Position numbers and translations under genes: made by a program
From: Luteolibacter sp. Y139
GTDB lineage: Bacteria > Verrucomicrobiota > Verrucomicrobiia > Verrucomicrobiales > Akkermansiaceae
Assembly: GCF_038066715.1 (NCBI RefSeq)
Contig: NZ_JBBUKT010000005.1
Coordinates: 186,001-250,000, forward strand
Reading direction: 5' to 3'
Length of the DNA stretch: 64,000 nt
The notes under the pieces: generated by a model
Database searches by the model: none
The model's input: the letters and a program-made list of their open reading frames with translations, nothing else
What the model was told of the DNA's origin: nothing
Shown here: positions 33,770-42,452 of the stretch, piece after piece
How positions within the stretch are numbered: position 1 is the first letter of the stretch
Layout of the letters: the number at the start of each line of letters is the position of its first letter

Positions 33770-34161
33770 GAGCTGCACGAGATTTTCCCGGGGCTGAGAG
33801 GCTTGGGGAGCGGTTGTTTTGGTTTCTGCTTTCGAGTGGATCGGGATGGGCACGCTTCAGTTTGTTTTCTTATCGGGGGTGCTTTGGGTGGCGCGGGATT
33901 GGCGGGGCTTTGTCACGCGACTTCAGATAGGTCGGACCTTTGGTCCTCGTCCTGATTTGGCGGAGGTTCCCAGGCCTGCGGCCTAGGCTGGTATGGGGCG
34001 CGCCGTTGGCGCTGAGGAACGTGGGTTCGCTGTTGGCGCTGGGGATGGCGGGCTCGGTGGTGAAGGGATTGTGAAGTGATGATGAAGAGTGATGATGTGA
34101 GGAAAGAGACAGAGAATAAGGGTTGCGCGGGAATGAGGGTGTCGGGCAGGTTGCCGGGAAG
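33770..34161. other. Intergenic stretch, nothing recognised
   Basis: No credible gene or RNA. Contains imperfect repeats of GTTGGCGCTG (about 34004 and 34032) and a purine-rich GTGATGATG stretch before the next gene. Reading frames here have arginine/proline-rich translations typical of shadows. Confidence 0.5.
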
Positions 34162-36027
34162 ATGATGTCGAAGTTGAGTGATCTGGTGGGTCGGTGTTCG
34201 GTGGCGGCGGTTTTTGGTTTGGGTGGTGTGGCGTGGGGGCAGGGTTCGCCGCCGCCTGCAGAGTCGCCGGAGCCGGTGTTCGAGGAGATCGGGTCGATGC
34301 GGATTTCCTTCATGCCGCTCGATGAGCTGGTGACCCGTGGTGATGGGGCGTTCTATTGTGCGGGGACGTGGAATTGGAACGACTGGGGTTTTGCGATCTT
34401 CCGGATCGTGCCGGGGGAGGAGCCGGTGATCATTCATCAGTTCTCGAACAAGGAGGATGCTCAGTCGGCCGTGGAGGGATACAATGCGAGCTCGGGTCTG
34501 GTGCTGGGTGCGGATGGGGCGCTGTATGGGTCCTGCATGTATGGCGGGGCGAATGGTTACGGGACGATTTACAGGATTTCGGCGGATGGGGTTTTCAGCG
34601 TGGTGCATGACCGGACGGCGGCGACTCCTGGCATGACTCATCTGGTGGCGATGCCGGATGGCAGCCTGTGTGGCGTGGCATCCGATGGCGGGCCGGAGGG
34701 CGGGGGAACGCTCTACCGCCTGGATCCGAATGGGGCGCTGACGATCCTGTGTGCCTTCGAGGATATGCCCTTCCCGCCGCCTGAGGTGGGAGAGCAGAGT
34801 CCCTACAGGTCTCCGGAGGAGCTGGCTCTGGGTGCGGATGGGAAGCTCTACGGGCGCTTTTACGTGGGCGGTGTGACTTCCCCGGGAGACTTACACCGGA
34901 GCTATGGCGGGCTTTTCCGTTATGATGGTCCGGGTGCTTTCACGGTGCTGAAGGAGTTCTCGTTCATGTTCCACCCGGCGTGTGACCTGGTGGCGACGGA
35001 TGATGGATTCGTGGCGGCGGGGCAATTCTTCATGCATCACCTGGCGTTCGATGGCACGTTCACGGAGAACTACGTGAATCTGAATCCGCTGGGTGATGAC
35101 CTGAAGCGGCCGATGAACTTGGCCGATGGGATCTATGGCTTGGTGAGGGAATGGTATACGCAGGACCCGCTCCTGTATCGCCATGTGCCCGGCGAGGGGA
35201 CGACGGTGGTCCATCACTTCAGTGAGGAGTATCGGAACCGCTTCATGAACTTCATGGTGGCGAATGACGGGATGATGTACGGGCTGGCGACAATCCCGCC
35301 GGAAGGTGGGGCATCGGCTGCGGTGACGGCTGGGGCGGATGCCAAGGCGGCGGCGAAGGCGAAGAGCAAGAAACCATCGGCAGCGGAGGCGACGCGGTCC
35401 TTTCGCATGAAATTCAGCGATGCTCCCGCGAGCTATGTGCCCTCGGCGCAGCCGGATGCGGCGTGGCTGCCGGTGAAGGCGACGGATGGGAAGCGCGAGG
35501 TGATCGTGGACGTGCTGAAGAACGATCGCGATGTGGATGGCGACAAGCTGACGCTGACCGGGCTGGGTGCCTGGGAGGGCGATGGCTCGGCGGAAATCAT
35601 TTCAACGCCGAAGGGGCAGCGCATCCGCGTGATCACCCCGGAGAGTGATCCGAAGAGCCGGCTGCTGACGTATCAGGTCTCGGATGGCCGGGGCACCAGT
35701 GCGACCGGTAGTCTGGCGGTGCAATCGCAGGCGGCGGGGACTTTCCGCGGTCAGGCGACAGGCACGGGAATCGCGCCGGCGGAAGTGACGGTGGTGCTGG
35801 GCAAGAATCACACGCTGAAGGCGACCGTGGTGCTGGATGGCGTGAGCTATTCCGGCAAGGGGCTGCTGGATGTGGATGACACGGCGGATGTGAGCCTGCG
35901 CTCGAAGAGCCGCCAGGGGCTGAACCTGCATCTGGAATACTCGCGTGGCGATAGCCGGAAGGTGAAGGCGACGGTGGTGAAGGATACCGCGGTCCGGACG
36001 GGTGATTGTGTGCCGGTGGTGAAGTGA
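34162..36027 (+). CDS. Secreted GloVer-like repeat protein with Ig-like tail
   Basis: 621 residues from the ATG pair at 34162/34165, opening a signal peptide that ends near V-A-W-G-Q. Residues ~50-385 contain repeated units with G-Y-G-T-I-Y-R-I-S-A-D-G and G-G-G-T-L-Y-R-L-D-P-N-G, each followed by a short strand and L-G-A-D-G-x-L-Y-G. This is the choice-of-anchor GloVer tandem-repeat pattern, probably a propeller. A basic Ala/Lys linker follows at ~395-415, then an Ig/cadherin-like domain with V-L-K-N-D-R-D-V-D-G-D-K-L-T-L. Surface or extracellular; function unknown. Confidence 0.78.
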   Translation: MMSKLSDLVGRCSVAAVFGLGGVAWGQGSPPPAESPEPVFEEIGSMRISFMPLDELVTRGDGAFYCAGTWNWNDWGFAIFRIVPGEEPVIIHQFSNKEDAQSAVEGYNASSGLVLGADGALYGSCMYGGANGYGTIYRISADGVFSVVHDRTAATPGMTHLVAMPDGSLCGVASDGGPEGGGTLYRLDPNGALTILCAFEDMPFPPPEVGEQSPYRSPEELALGADGKLYGRFYVGGVTSPGDLHRSYGGLFRYDGPGAFTVLKEFSFMFHPACDLVATDDGFVAAGQFFMHHLAFDGTFTENYVNLNPLGDDLKRPMNLADGIYGLVREWYTQDPLLYRHVPGEGTTVVHHFSEEYRNRFMNFMVANDGMMYGLATIPPEGGASAAVTAGADAKAAAKAKSKKPSAAEATRSFRMKFSDAPASYVPSAQPDAAWLPVKATDGKREVIVDVLKNDRDVDGDKLTLTGLGAWEGDGSAEIISTPKGQRIRVITPESDPKSRLLTYQVSDGRGTSATGSLAVQSQAAGTFRGQATGTGIAPAEVTVVLGKNHTLKATVVLDGVSYSGKGLLDVDDTADVSLRSKSRQGLNLHLEYSRGDSRKVKATVVKDTAVRTGDCVPVVK

Positions 36028-36088
36028 ATGGATGAATGGATCAGGGTGGCGAGGACGGTCCGACAGTGGTAGTGGATTGACGAGATTC

Positions 36089-36922
36089 ATGTCACTGAAG
36101 GGTAAAGCACAAGAGGTCCTCGCCATCCTTGAGAAGGGTGGCTTCACGAATGCGGCGGGGGAGTGGGTGGAGATCCGCAAGGAGATTGAGGAGGCGGTTT
36201 CAGGGACGTGCTTGTACCGACCGGGGGATGCGGGTCGTCTAACAGCTGCTGCTGCCGGGGGGGAGGCGGGCGCTGCTGCGCGGCCGGTGATCGAGGTGAC
36301 GGCGGAGACGACGCAGATCGCGGCGGCGAGGTTGTGGAGGGAGGGGGTTGAGCAATTGGTGCTGCTGAACTTCGCTTCGGCGCGGAATCCGGGTGGTGGA
36401 TTTATCAATGGGGCGAAGGCGCAGGAGGAAGATCTGGCGAGGTGCTCGGCGCTGTATGCGTGCCTGCATCCGCAGGTGGAATACTACGAGAGGAATCGTA
36501 GCCAGGACTCGATGCTGTACACGGATCACATTCTCTACAGCCCGCGGGTGCCGTGGTTCAGGACGCGGAGCCGGGATGAACCGGGCGAGGTTTTCCTGGC
36601 GTCCGTGATCACGGCGCCGGCACCGAATGCGGGGCAGGCATTGCTGCGCGGAGATACGCTGGAGGAGATCGAGGAGGCGCTGGTGCGGCGCGCCGGGATG
36701 GTGCTGGGGGTGGCGCGGGATCAGGGGCACCGGGAGCTGCTGTTAGGCGCATGGGGGTGCGGGGTCTTTCGCAATGATCCGGGGATGGTGGCGGGGGCTT
36801 TCAAGAGGTGGCTGGATGGGCCGGTGTTTGCGGGGGCTTTCGATCGGGTGGTGTTCGCGGTGTATGATCCGACGGAGGATCAGGGGATTTACCGGGCGTT
36901 TCAGGAGGTGTTAGGGAGGTGA
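36089..36922 (+). CDS. TIGR02452 family protein, bacterial-type poly(ADP-ribose) glycohydrolase-like
   Basis: 277 residues; the ATG at 36089 (M-S-L-K-G-K) is preferred to the upstream in-frame 36032. The macro-domain signature is clear: L-N-F-A-S-A-R-N-P-G-G-G-F, then A-Q-E-E. G-G-G, seven residues and Q-E-E is the PARG loop, in which the second glutamate is catalytic. The C-terminus G-A-W-G-C-G-V-F-R-N-D-P is also typical of the family (DUF2263). It would remove ADP-ribose chains or a related nucleotide adduct from targets. No ADP-ribosyltransferase gene is visible next to it. Confidence 0.85.
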   Translation: MSLKGKAQEVLAILEKGGFTNAAGEWVEIRKEIEEAVSGTCLYRPGDAGRLTAAAAGGEAGAAARPVIEVTAETTQIAAARLWREGVEQLVLLNFASARNPGGGFINGAKAQEEDLARCSALYACLHPQVEYYERNRSQDSMLYTDHILYSPRVPWFRTRSRDEPGEVFLASVITAPAPNAGQALLRGDTLEEIEEALVRRAGMVLGVARDQGHRELLLGAWGCGVFRNDPGMVAGAFKRWLDGPVFAGAFDRVVFAVYDPTEDQGIYRAFQEVLGR

Positions 36923-36944
36923 GGGTGCGGGGGCGCGGGGGCTT

Positions 36945-37808
36945 TCACTCGCTCTGCGGTTGCTTCAGGAGGTAGTGAAAGTGGGGCTGCCAGGCGTCGG
37001 GCTTGGGGTCGTAGAGGCTGATGGATCCGGAGGAGGACTGGCCGCCGAGGAGGGTCACGCCGCGTTCGTCGGTCATGTAGGTGCCGTCTTCGTTTTGATT
37101 CACGCTGGTGGTGAAGTTGTACATGGCTTCGAAGGTCCTGCGGAGCTGGGGGGGCATGTTTTCGGGGATGGAATCCTTACGCGGGGTGAGGGTGTAGCGG
37201 ACGTGGCGTGGGTGCAGGAAGCCATCGCAGGCGGCGCCAGCGGATGACTGCAGGACGGCGGCGACGTCGGGGCCGAGTTCCTTGCGGAGGGCTTCGATGT
37301 AGGATTCCTTCTGCCGGGCTGCGAAGGCGGGGTCGGCGGGGAGGTCGAAGACGATTTCGTCCGCGGTGCTCTTGACCATCTTGAGGGTGGCTTGCTCGTG
37401 CTGCTGGCGCTGCTGGAGTTGGTCGCGGCCGATTTGCTTGAGGGTCTCGAACTGGTCGTCGGTGAGGTCGAGGAATTCCTTCACCTTCTCCTCGGGCATG
37501 AGGGTGTCGCCATTGATGGAGACGCCGTTCACGACGAGGTCGCCCTTGCTCATCATGGCGACGATGCGGCGAGAGAAATTTTTCTCGGGGGTGGGGACGG
37601 AGTCGGTATTGGCGGTGCGGGGTTTGGATTTGGTGTTGGTGGCGGAGGGGTCGCTGGAGGAAGAGGCGTGGGTGTCGTGGCTGGCGGTGGAGGGAGAGGA
37701 GGTGGTGTCGCCGGTGTTGGTTGCCTTGGAGGATTGGCCGGTGAGGTAGCCGAGGGTGAAGCCGCCGAGGCCGGTGATGGCGAGGAGGAGCAAGGGGGCT
37801 TTTTTCAT
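36945..37808 (-). CDS. Membrane-anchored hypothetical protein, tandem paralogue 1
   Basis: 287 residues. One N-terminal helix (L-L-L-L-A-I-T-G-L-G-G-F-T-L-G-Y-L-T-G), then a Ser/Thr-rich spacer and a mostly helical domain. Strongly similar to the upstream neighbour at 37854-38729: both have N-F-S-R-R-I-V-A-M-M-S-K-G, V-N-G-V-S-I-N-G-D, V-K-E-F-L-D-L-T-D-D-Q and Y/F-M-T-D-E-R-G-V-T-L. The gap is 45 bp and contains one TCTAACA. Function unknown, probably periplasmic. Confidence 0.75.
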   Translation of the reverse strand: MKKAPLLLLAITGLGGFTLGYLTGQSSKATNTGDTTSSPSTASHDTHASSSSDPSATNTKSKPRTANTDSVPTPEKNFSRRIVAMMSKGDLVVNGVSINGDTLMPEEKVKEFLDLTDDQFETLKQIGRDQLQQRQQHEQATLKMVKSTADEIVFDLPADPAFAARQKESYIEALRKELGPDVAAVLQSSAGAACDGFLHPRHVRYTLTPRKDSIPENMPPQLRRTFEAMYNFTTSVNQNEDGTYMTDERGVTLLGGQSSSGSISLYDPKPDAWQPHFHYLLKQPQSE

Positions 37809-37853
37809 GGGGTGGCTTCTAACAGGTTCTTCGACGGGCCAGCAAGGGTAGCC

Positions 37854-38729
37854 TTATTTCTGCGGGTTCTGCTCCTGCTGCCAGAGGTAGTAGTAGCGGG
37901 CGAAAAAGGGGTCGGGCTGGTTGATGTTGGTGGTGCCCTTCAAGCCTTGGATGCCCGGGAGGGTGACGCCCCGCTCATCGGTCATGAAGGTGCCGTTGTC
38001 GTTTTGGTTCACGCTGACGGTAACGTTGCGGATGCCCTCGATCATGGCGCGGGCATCCGGGGCCAGGTTTCCTTCGACGGCGGCATATCTGGGGTCCCGG
38101 GCGAGGGTGAGTTGGACGTGGCGGGGGGCTTGATATTCGGCGTAGGCCTGGGCGATGGAGGTCTGAAGGACGGCTGCGACATCGGGGCCGAATTCCTTGC
38201 GGATCTTTTCGGTCAAGGCGGCGGTCTGGGTGGCCTGGAAGTCGGGGTCGGCGGGGATCTCGCAGATGAATTCGCCTTCGGACACTTTGAGGACCTTGGT
38301 GATGGATCGCTCGTGCTCTTGCTCGGCTTGCAATTGATCGCGGCCGATCTGCTTCATGGTCTCGAGCTGGTCATCGGTGAGGTCGAGGAATTCCTTCACC
38401 TTGTTATCGGGCATGAGGCTGTCGCCATTGATGGAGACACCGTTCACGGAGAGCTCGCCCTTGCTCATCATGGCGACGATGCGGCGGGAGAAGTTTTTCT
38501 CGGGGGAAGGGATGGGGTCGGTGTTTTGGGGGCGGGGTTTGGATTTGGTGTTTGTGTTGGTGGGGGATGGGTCGCTGGAGGATGAGGCGTGGGCGGAGTG
38601 GTTGCTTGTGGAGGGAGACGAAGAGGTGTCGGCGGTGCTGCTGGTCTTGGAAGATTGGCCGGTGAGGTAGCCGAGGGTGAAGATGATCAAGGCGGCGATG
38701 ATGGTGAGGAGGATGCGGCCTTGTTTCAT
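37854..38729 (-). CDS. Membrane-anchored hypothetical protein, tandem paralogue 2
   Basis: 291 residues with the same plan as the gene downstream: an N-terminal helix ending F-T-L-G-Y-L-T-G-Q-S-S-K, a Ser/Asn/Pro-rich spacer and a conserved helical region. The C-terminal halves have diverged most (here Y-Y-Y-L-W-Q-Q-E-Q). The pair reads as one operon after a local duplication. No recognised family and no visible catalytic residues. Confidence 0.75.
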   Translation of the reverse strand: MKQGRILLTIIAALIIFTLGYLTGQSSKTSSTADTSSSPSTSNHSAHASSSSDPSPTNTNTKSKPRPQNTDPIPSPEKNFSRRIVAMMSKGELSVNGVSINGDSLMPDNKVKEFLDLTDDQLETMKQIGRDQLQAEQEHERSITKVLKVSEGEFICEIPADPDFQATQTAALTEKIRKEFGPDVAAVLQTSIAQAYAEYQAPRHVQLTLARDPRYAAVEGNLAPDARAMIEGIRNVTVSVNQNDNGTFMTDERGVTLPGIQGLKGTTNINQPDPFFARYYYLWQQEQNPQK

Positions 38730-38871
38730 GAGGTGTCTTCTAGCGGCTCGCCGGCGGGTGCGACAAGACGAAGGAATGGGTGCGGGGAGTTTGCCTTGCC
38801 TGGTTCTTTCGGTCTTTCCTCGGGTTTCCGGATGGGGTGGAGTGTGGGGCTAGGAATTGATCGGAATCGTG

Positions 38872-39306
38872 ATGTCTCGCAAACGCCGTGTCTGGATGGT
38901 CGTGCTCGTGCTCGCTGCGCTATTGCTGGCGGGTGGGGTTGAAATTTGGAGGCAACGTCTGGTGGTGGAGCGGGAGGATCGTGAGGCTTACTTTGTCACG
39001 ATTCATTTTCTGGCTGCTGCTGCGGCGGGAGAAGGTGAGGATGCGCCGAAGGATCTGGAGGAGGTGTTCAACGGCTCCGCGGGCAAGGGGGGGGGTGCGG
39101 TGCTGATGAAGCACTTTCCGGATGGGCTGGTTTACAAGGCGGATGGGGAGTCATTCACGCTGGAGGAACCGAGGGTGCGATATGTGTCGCTGTGGAAGAA
39201 GGATCGCTTGATCGGGACGGACAAGAGGTGGCCGCGGTGGGAGGGTTCGGGAGAGTATGCGCGGAAGTTTGCGGGGCAGGAGGTGCCGGGGAGTGGGTAT
39301 GAGTGA
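38872..39306 (+). CDS. Single-pass membrane protein
   Basis: 144 residues from the ATG at 38872 (M-S-R-K-R-R-V-W-M), which places a basic head right before the single helix (~9-22). The outer part is charged and ends near G-S-G-Y-E. The helix head and mature region resemble small exported proteins that hold a calculated 'type of value' pattern, but no family is recognised. Tandem AGTTTTC repeats begin 13 bp after the stop. Confidence 0.6.
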   Translation: MSRKRRVWMVVLVLAALLLAGGVEIWRQRLVVEREDREAYFVTIHFLAAAAAGEGEDAPKDLEEVFNGSAGKGGGAVLMKHFPDGLVYKADGESFTLEEPRVRYVSLWKKDRLIGTDKRWPRWEGSGEYARKFAGQEVPGSGYE

Positions 39307-39318
39307 GGGGGGGAGGTT

Positions 39319-39346
39319 AGTTTTCAGTTTTCAGTTTTCAGTTTTC
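39319..39346 (+). repeat. 7-bp tandem repeat AGTTTTC
   Basis: Four perfect head-to-tail copies right after the stop of the preceding gene. Short tandem repeats of this kind are prone to slippage; no function is evident. Confidence 0.9.
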
Positions 39347-39450
39347 AGGAAGAGGCTTGGGGCTGGTGAGGAACGGGGGAGCGGGCTTGCGGGGTCGCTG
39401 CGGGACGCGGGGGAGGAGGGCCGTGGCGTGCACTCGAGAGCTGCAGATGA

Positions 39451-39607
39451 CCGCAGCAGTCCGAGGGCCTGCGGCTGTCATGGGGCGGAGGTGTTAGGTG
39501 GAGGGGTGACCTTCGGGGTGCTTCTCCGCAGCAGGGCTGCTGGCTTTGAGCGGCAGCAGCGCTGCCGCAGTCCGGGGTCTGCCGACGGCTTAGGCGGAGG
39601 TGTTAGA
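39451..39607. repeat. Two copies of a ~46-bp intergenic repeat
   Basis: Copy a (39451-39498) and copy b (39561-39607) share CCGCAG...GTCCG(A/G)GG, CTGC(G/C)G, a ...GGCT... block and GGCGGAGGTGTTAG. Copy b ends in TGTTAGA (TCTAACA on the other strand), copy a in TGTTAGG. No gene lies between 39307 and 39804. Confidence 0.65.
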
Positions 39608-39637
39608 GGAGGCGAGGGCCGGGGGATTGGCTCATGC

Positions 39638-39672
39638 CGCGAGACGCCGGAAGGACGCAGTCCTTCCGCTAC
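39638..39672. repeat. GGAAGGAC-type REP hairpin
   Basis: GCGAGACGCC then GGAAGGACGCAGTCCTTCC (39649-39667) and GCTACG. Identical in the stem to the copies at 13597 and 16810. Confidence 0.85.
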
Positions 39673-39804
39673 GAAAAGAGGAGAGGGCTCGGACTGGGGT
39701 GGATGCTTCGTGCCGTCCCCAGCCGGACCTTTCGGAGAAAGGTCCCTGCCTTGGCCTTGATTGCCCTGGCTTGATGGTCCTTGCCTTGAGGGTGCTGTGC
39801 TACA

Positions 39805-41355
39805 CTACGGCGTGGTGGCTGTGAGGCGGAGGTAGAGGCGGGGCTTGCCGGTGGTGGAGACGGTGAAGACGTTCTCGGGAAGGGTGCCGGTGTTGGGGAC
39901 GGGGGACCAGCTGCCGGGCTGGAGGGTGGTGCTGTATTCGACGCCGTGGAGGAGGCCGGCGATGTCGGCGGGCGGGGTGAAGCGGAGGGTGATCTGGTCG
40001 CCGGTGCGCTCGGGGGTGGGGAGTTGGCCGGCGCTGTTTTGCTTGGGATCGAGGCCGAAGGCGAACTCGATGAGGTTGGGGAGGCCGTCGTGGTCGAAGT
40101 CGTTTTGATCGGCGGTGTCGCCGGTGTTCGAGGCGGTGCCGAAGTGGGTTTGGCGCCAACCGGTGATGGTGGTGCCGGTGCGTTGGAAGATGAAGCTGAC
40201 GCGGGCGAGGCGATCGGTGCCGAAGGGGGTCTTGGTGAGGAGCTCGAGGGTGTAGAGGCCGTCGGTGGGGAGGAAGGCGCTGTAGTCGGTTACGACGATG
40301 GTGCGATTGGCGGGGACGCTGTCGTTGATGACGACGCTGGAGCCGGGGATGGTGGTACCGAGGAGGCCGGTCTGGGGTGCGCCCTTGTAGATGTGTGCCC
40401 AGGTGGTGGAGCTGGGGTAGAGGTCGTTCAGCTGGAAGGTGAGCTGGGGGACGCTGGCGCTGATGATTTGGCCCTGGGAGATGCCGGTGATGGTGGCGTC
40501 GGCGACGGGCCAGATTTGGACGAGTGCGGAGTCGAGCTGGGAAGCAGGTGTCTGGGCGTCCGCCACGGAATGGATGGTGAAGCGTTCTTCGCCACGGACC
40601 TTCGCGCGATTGGCGCCGGGGATCTCGGTGGGATTGATGACGATGGTGGATGTGCCATTGCTCGTGATCGAAGACTGGGATTGGAGAGTGGCTTGGGTGC
40701 GGTCAAGCGGATCGCCGATGCCAGTCGCTCCGTAGGACTGTACGTGGCGGCTCAGGGTGACGCCCTTGGCTCGCTCCGGAGCACCCGGGTCGGAAATGAC
40801 GCCGCTGATTTTGAGCTCCACGGAGAAGGGGCGGTCGGCGCGCGTTCTCGGCATCACGGCGTAGGTGGTGTCCTGGGTGCGGATGGTCACCGTGGTGATG
40901 GGCAGGTTAAGATCGCAGGCAGTGGAGTCTAACAGATAGGGGACGGGCGGTGATCCGTTCTTGACGGCCCAGAGTTCAAACGCGGCCCCGTTTGGATTGA
41001 TGGAGAGCGCGGAGAGACTCTCTCCTTCGGGGGCGAGGTCCGTCATGTCCCATGTCACGGGCGGAGACCAAAACTGTTTCTGCCGGATGAAGAAGGTGTA
41101 GTCGGCGGCATTCTCGCTGGCCGGGAGTTTGACCGACCATGTGAGGTTGGGCTTGGTGCCCGGTTGGACGATGACCGGAATAGCGGTCAGATTTCCCACC
41201 AGGAAGGGAGGAGGTATGGGCACGGGAGGTGAGGAGCGCGCGGGGAGGGTGAGGAAGAGGAATGCCATCGCGATCGCCGCCACGATGTGGGTGGCTACGG
41301 TGGTGCGGGCGTTCCGGGCGGGCGGGTGTGCGGCCGGCTGGGCAGTGTGTGACAT
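39805..41355 (-). CDS. Secreted protein with verrucomicrobial C-terminal tail
   Basis: 516 residues. The ATG at 41355 precedes a basic, Ala-rich head and one hydrophobic segment (A-I-A-M-A-F-L-F-L-T-L) consistent with a signal peptide. The body is beta-rich. Near the C-terminus is D-F-D-H-D-G-L-P-N-L-I-E-F-A-F-G-L-D-P, the thrombospondin-3-like/calcium-binding motif seen in many exported proteins of this phylum, followed by V-E-Y-S-T-T-L-Q-P-G-S-W and L-Y-L-R-L-T. The tail is probably a sorting or anchoring domain. Function unknown. Confidence 0.75.
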   Translation of the reverse strand: MSHTAQPAAHPPARNARTTVATHIVAAIAMAFLFLTLPARSSPPVPIPPPFLVGNLTAIPVIVQPGTKPNLTWSVKLPASENAADYTFFIRQKQFWSPPVTWDMTDLAPEGESLSALSINPNGAAFELWAVKNGSPPVPYLLDSTACDLNLPITTVTIRTQDTTYAVMPRTRADRPFSVELKISGVISDPGAPERAKGVTLSRHVQSYGATGIGDPLDRTQATLQSQSSITSNGTSTIVINPTEIPGANRAKVRGEERFTIHSVADAQTPASQLDSALVQIWPVADATITGISQGQIISASVPQLTFQLNDLYPSSTTWAHIYKGAPQTGLLGTTIPGSSVVINDSVPANRTIVVTDYSAFLPTDGLYTLELLTKTPFGTDRLARVSFIFQRTGTTITGWRQTHFGTASNTGDTADQNDFDHDGLPNLIEFAFGLDPKQNSAGQLPTPERTGDQITLRFTPPADIAGLLHGVEYSTTLQPGSWSPVPNTGTLPENVFTVSTTGKPRLYLRLTATTP

Positions 41356-41537
41356 GTAAGGGTGCGGGTGGGTGCGTGGGAGATGTTGATATTTGGTATC
41401 TCCCGGTCGAGTTGATTCCGCGGGCGGATTTGCCATGTCGGGAGGGAGGGAATCGGGGCTTTCATTCTGCTGCCTGGAGTGCTCAATGGCCTTCTGCCTG
41501 GCGTCCGCAGCGAGACACGATGTGGAGCGTTTCACCC

Positions 41538-41930
41538 ATGAAATACCTTTTACTTCCCGCTGCTCTTTTTGTGCTGGTCGGTTGTGGTCCGCGTGGGACG
41601 AGCAAGGCGGATGTGGATGCGGCGGCGGCGCAGGATGATCCGGCGAAGCTGGTGCTGGAGACGAAGGAGGAGGGCCACCGGTGGGCGTTGCTGCCTTCGA
41701 AGATCCAGACGGGGATCCTGACGCTGGGGGATGGGGAGCAGGTGAAGTATTGGTTCAAGTCGCGTCATCTTGGCAATGATCTCGGGCACACGAGGTTCCA
41801 GTATGGGGATGGAAGCGTGGGTCATCTGGAGGGGTATTTTTGCTGCGAGGTGGAGGTGCCGAAGGAGCGGTTGGGGAATCGGGAGGCGTTGAAGAAATTC
41901 ATCGCGGCGCATGATGGGGAGGAGCCTTGA
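41538..41930 (+). CDS. Lipoprotein
   Basis: 130 residues. The ATG at 41538 begins M-K-Y-L-L-L-P-A-A-L-F-V-L-V-G-C-G, a clear lipoprotein signal with lipobox L-V-G-C; the longer open frame upstream is not protein-like. The mature part is small and mixed (W-A-L-L-P-S-K-I-Q-T-G-I-L-T-L-G). No family recognised. Confidence 0.75.
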   Translation: MKYLLLPAALFVLVGCGPRGTSKADVDAAAAQDDPAKLVLETKEEGHRWALLPSKIQTGILTLGDGEQVKYWFKSRHLGNDLGHTRFQYGDGSVGHLEGYFCCEVEVPKERLGNREALKKFIAAHDGEEP

Positions 41931-41963
41931 ACTCGGTGACGGGGAAGGCAGGGTTTTCGGCCG

Positions 41964-42422
41964 ATGATGCGCATCCAGACGCCCTATAATCCGGAGTATG
42001 CGACCTGTGCCTACACGCATGCGTGGCTGCGCATCATGTCGGAGACGCTCGATCCTGATGCGGTGACGGGGGTGATGGGAGTGCAGCCGACGGAGACGCA
42101 GCGGGCGGGAGATCCGAGGCCCACGAAGCCGGACCGAACGTATAAGAAATCAGGATGGTGGATTTCCTCGAGCGGTGTGCTCACGAGCCTGGATGCGCGG
42201 GAGCATCTGGACTGGATCCTTTCCAAGCTGGATGGCTGTGATGCCGCTTTCGAGAAATTGCACGCGGAGGGGCACTTGATCGATCTGTGCGTCCGCTGGG
42301 ATTCCAGGTGGGGGCATGGTGGGCCGACGATTTCGCCGGTGCAGATGAGGCGGCTGGCGGAGCTGCAGATCGAGCTGTGGTTTGATGTTTACTTCGACGG
42401 TGCGGATGAGGAGAAGGGATAG
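41964..42422 (+). CDS. DUF4279 domain protein
   Basis: 152 residues (or 151 from the adjacent ATG at 41967). The order Y-T-H-A-W-L-R-I, L-D-P-D-A-V-T-G-V-M-G-V-Q-P-T, G-W-W-I-S-S-S-G, E-H-L-D-W-I-L-S-K-L and the final L-W-F-D-V-Y fits the DUF4279 family, small cytoplasmic proteins sometimes found among immunity-type genes. There is no toxin next to it, so a role cannot be assigned. Confidence 0.75.
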   Translation: MMRIQTPYNPEYATCAYTHAWLRIMSETLDPDAVTGVMGVQPTETQRAGDPRPTKPDRTYKKSGWWISSSGVLTSLDAREHLDWILSKLDGCDAAFEKLHAEGHLIDLCVRWDSRWGHGGPTISPVQMRRLAELQIELWFDVYFDGADEEKG

Positions 42423-42452
42423 TCCGCTTGGTTTATCTAACAAAAGCTGCCG

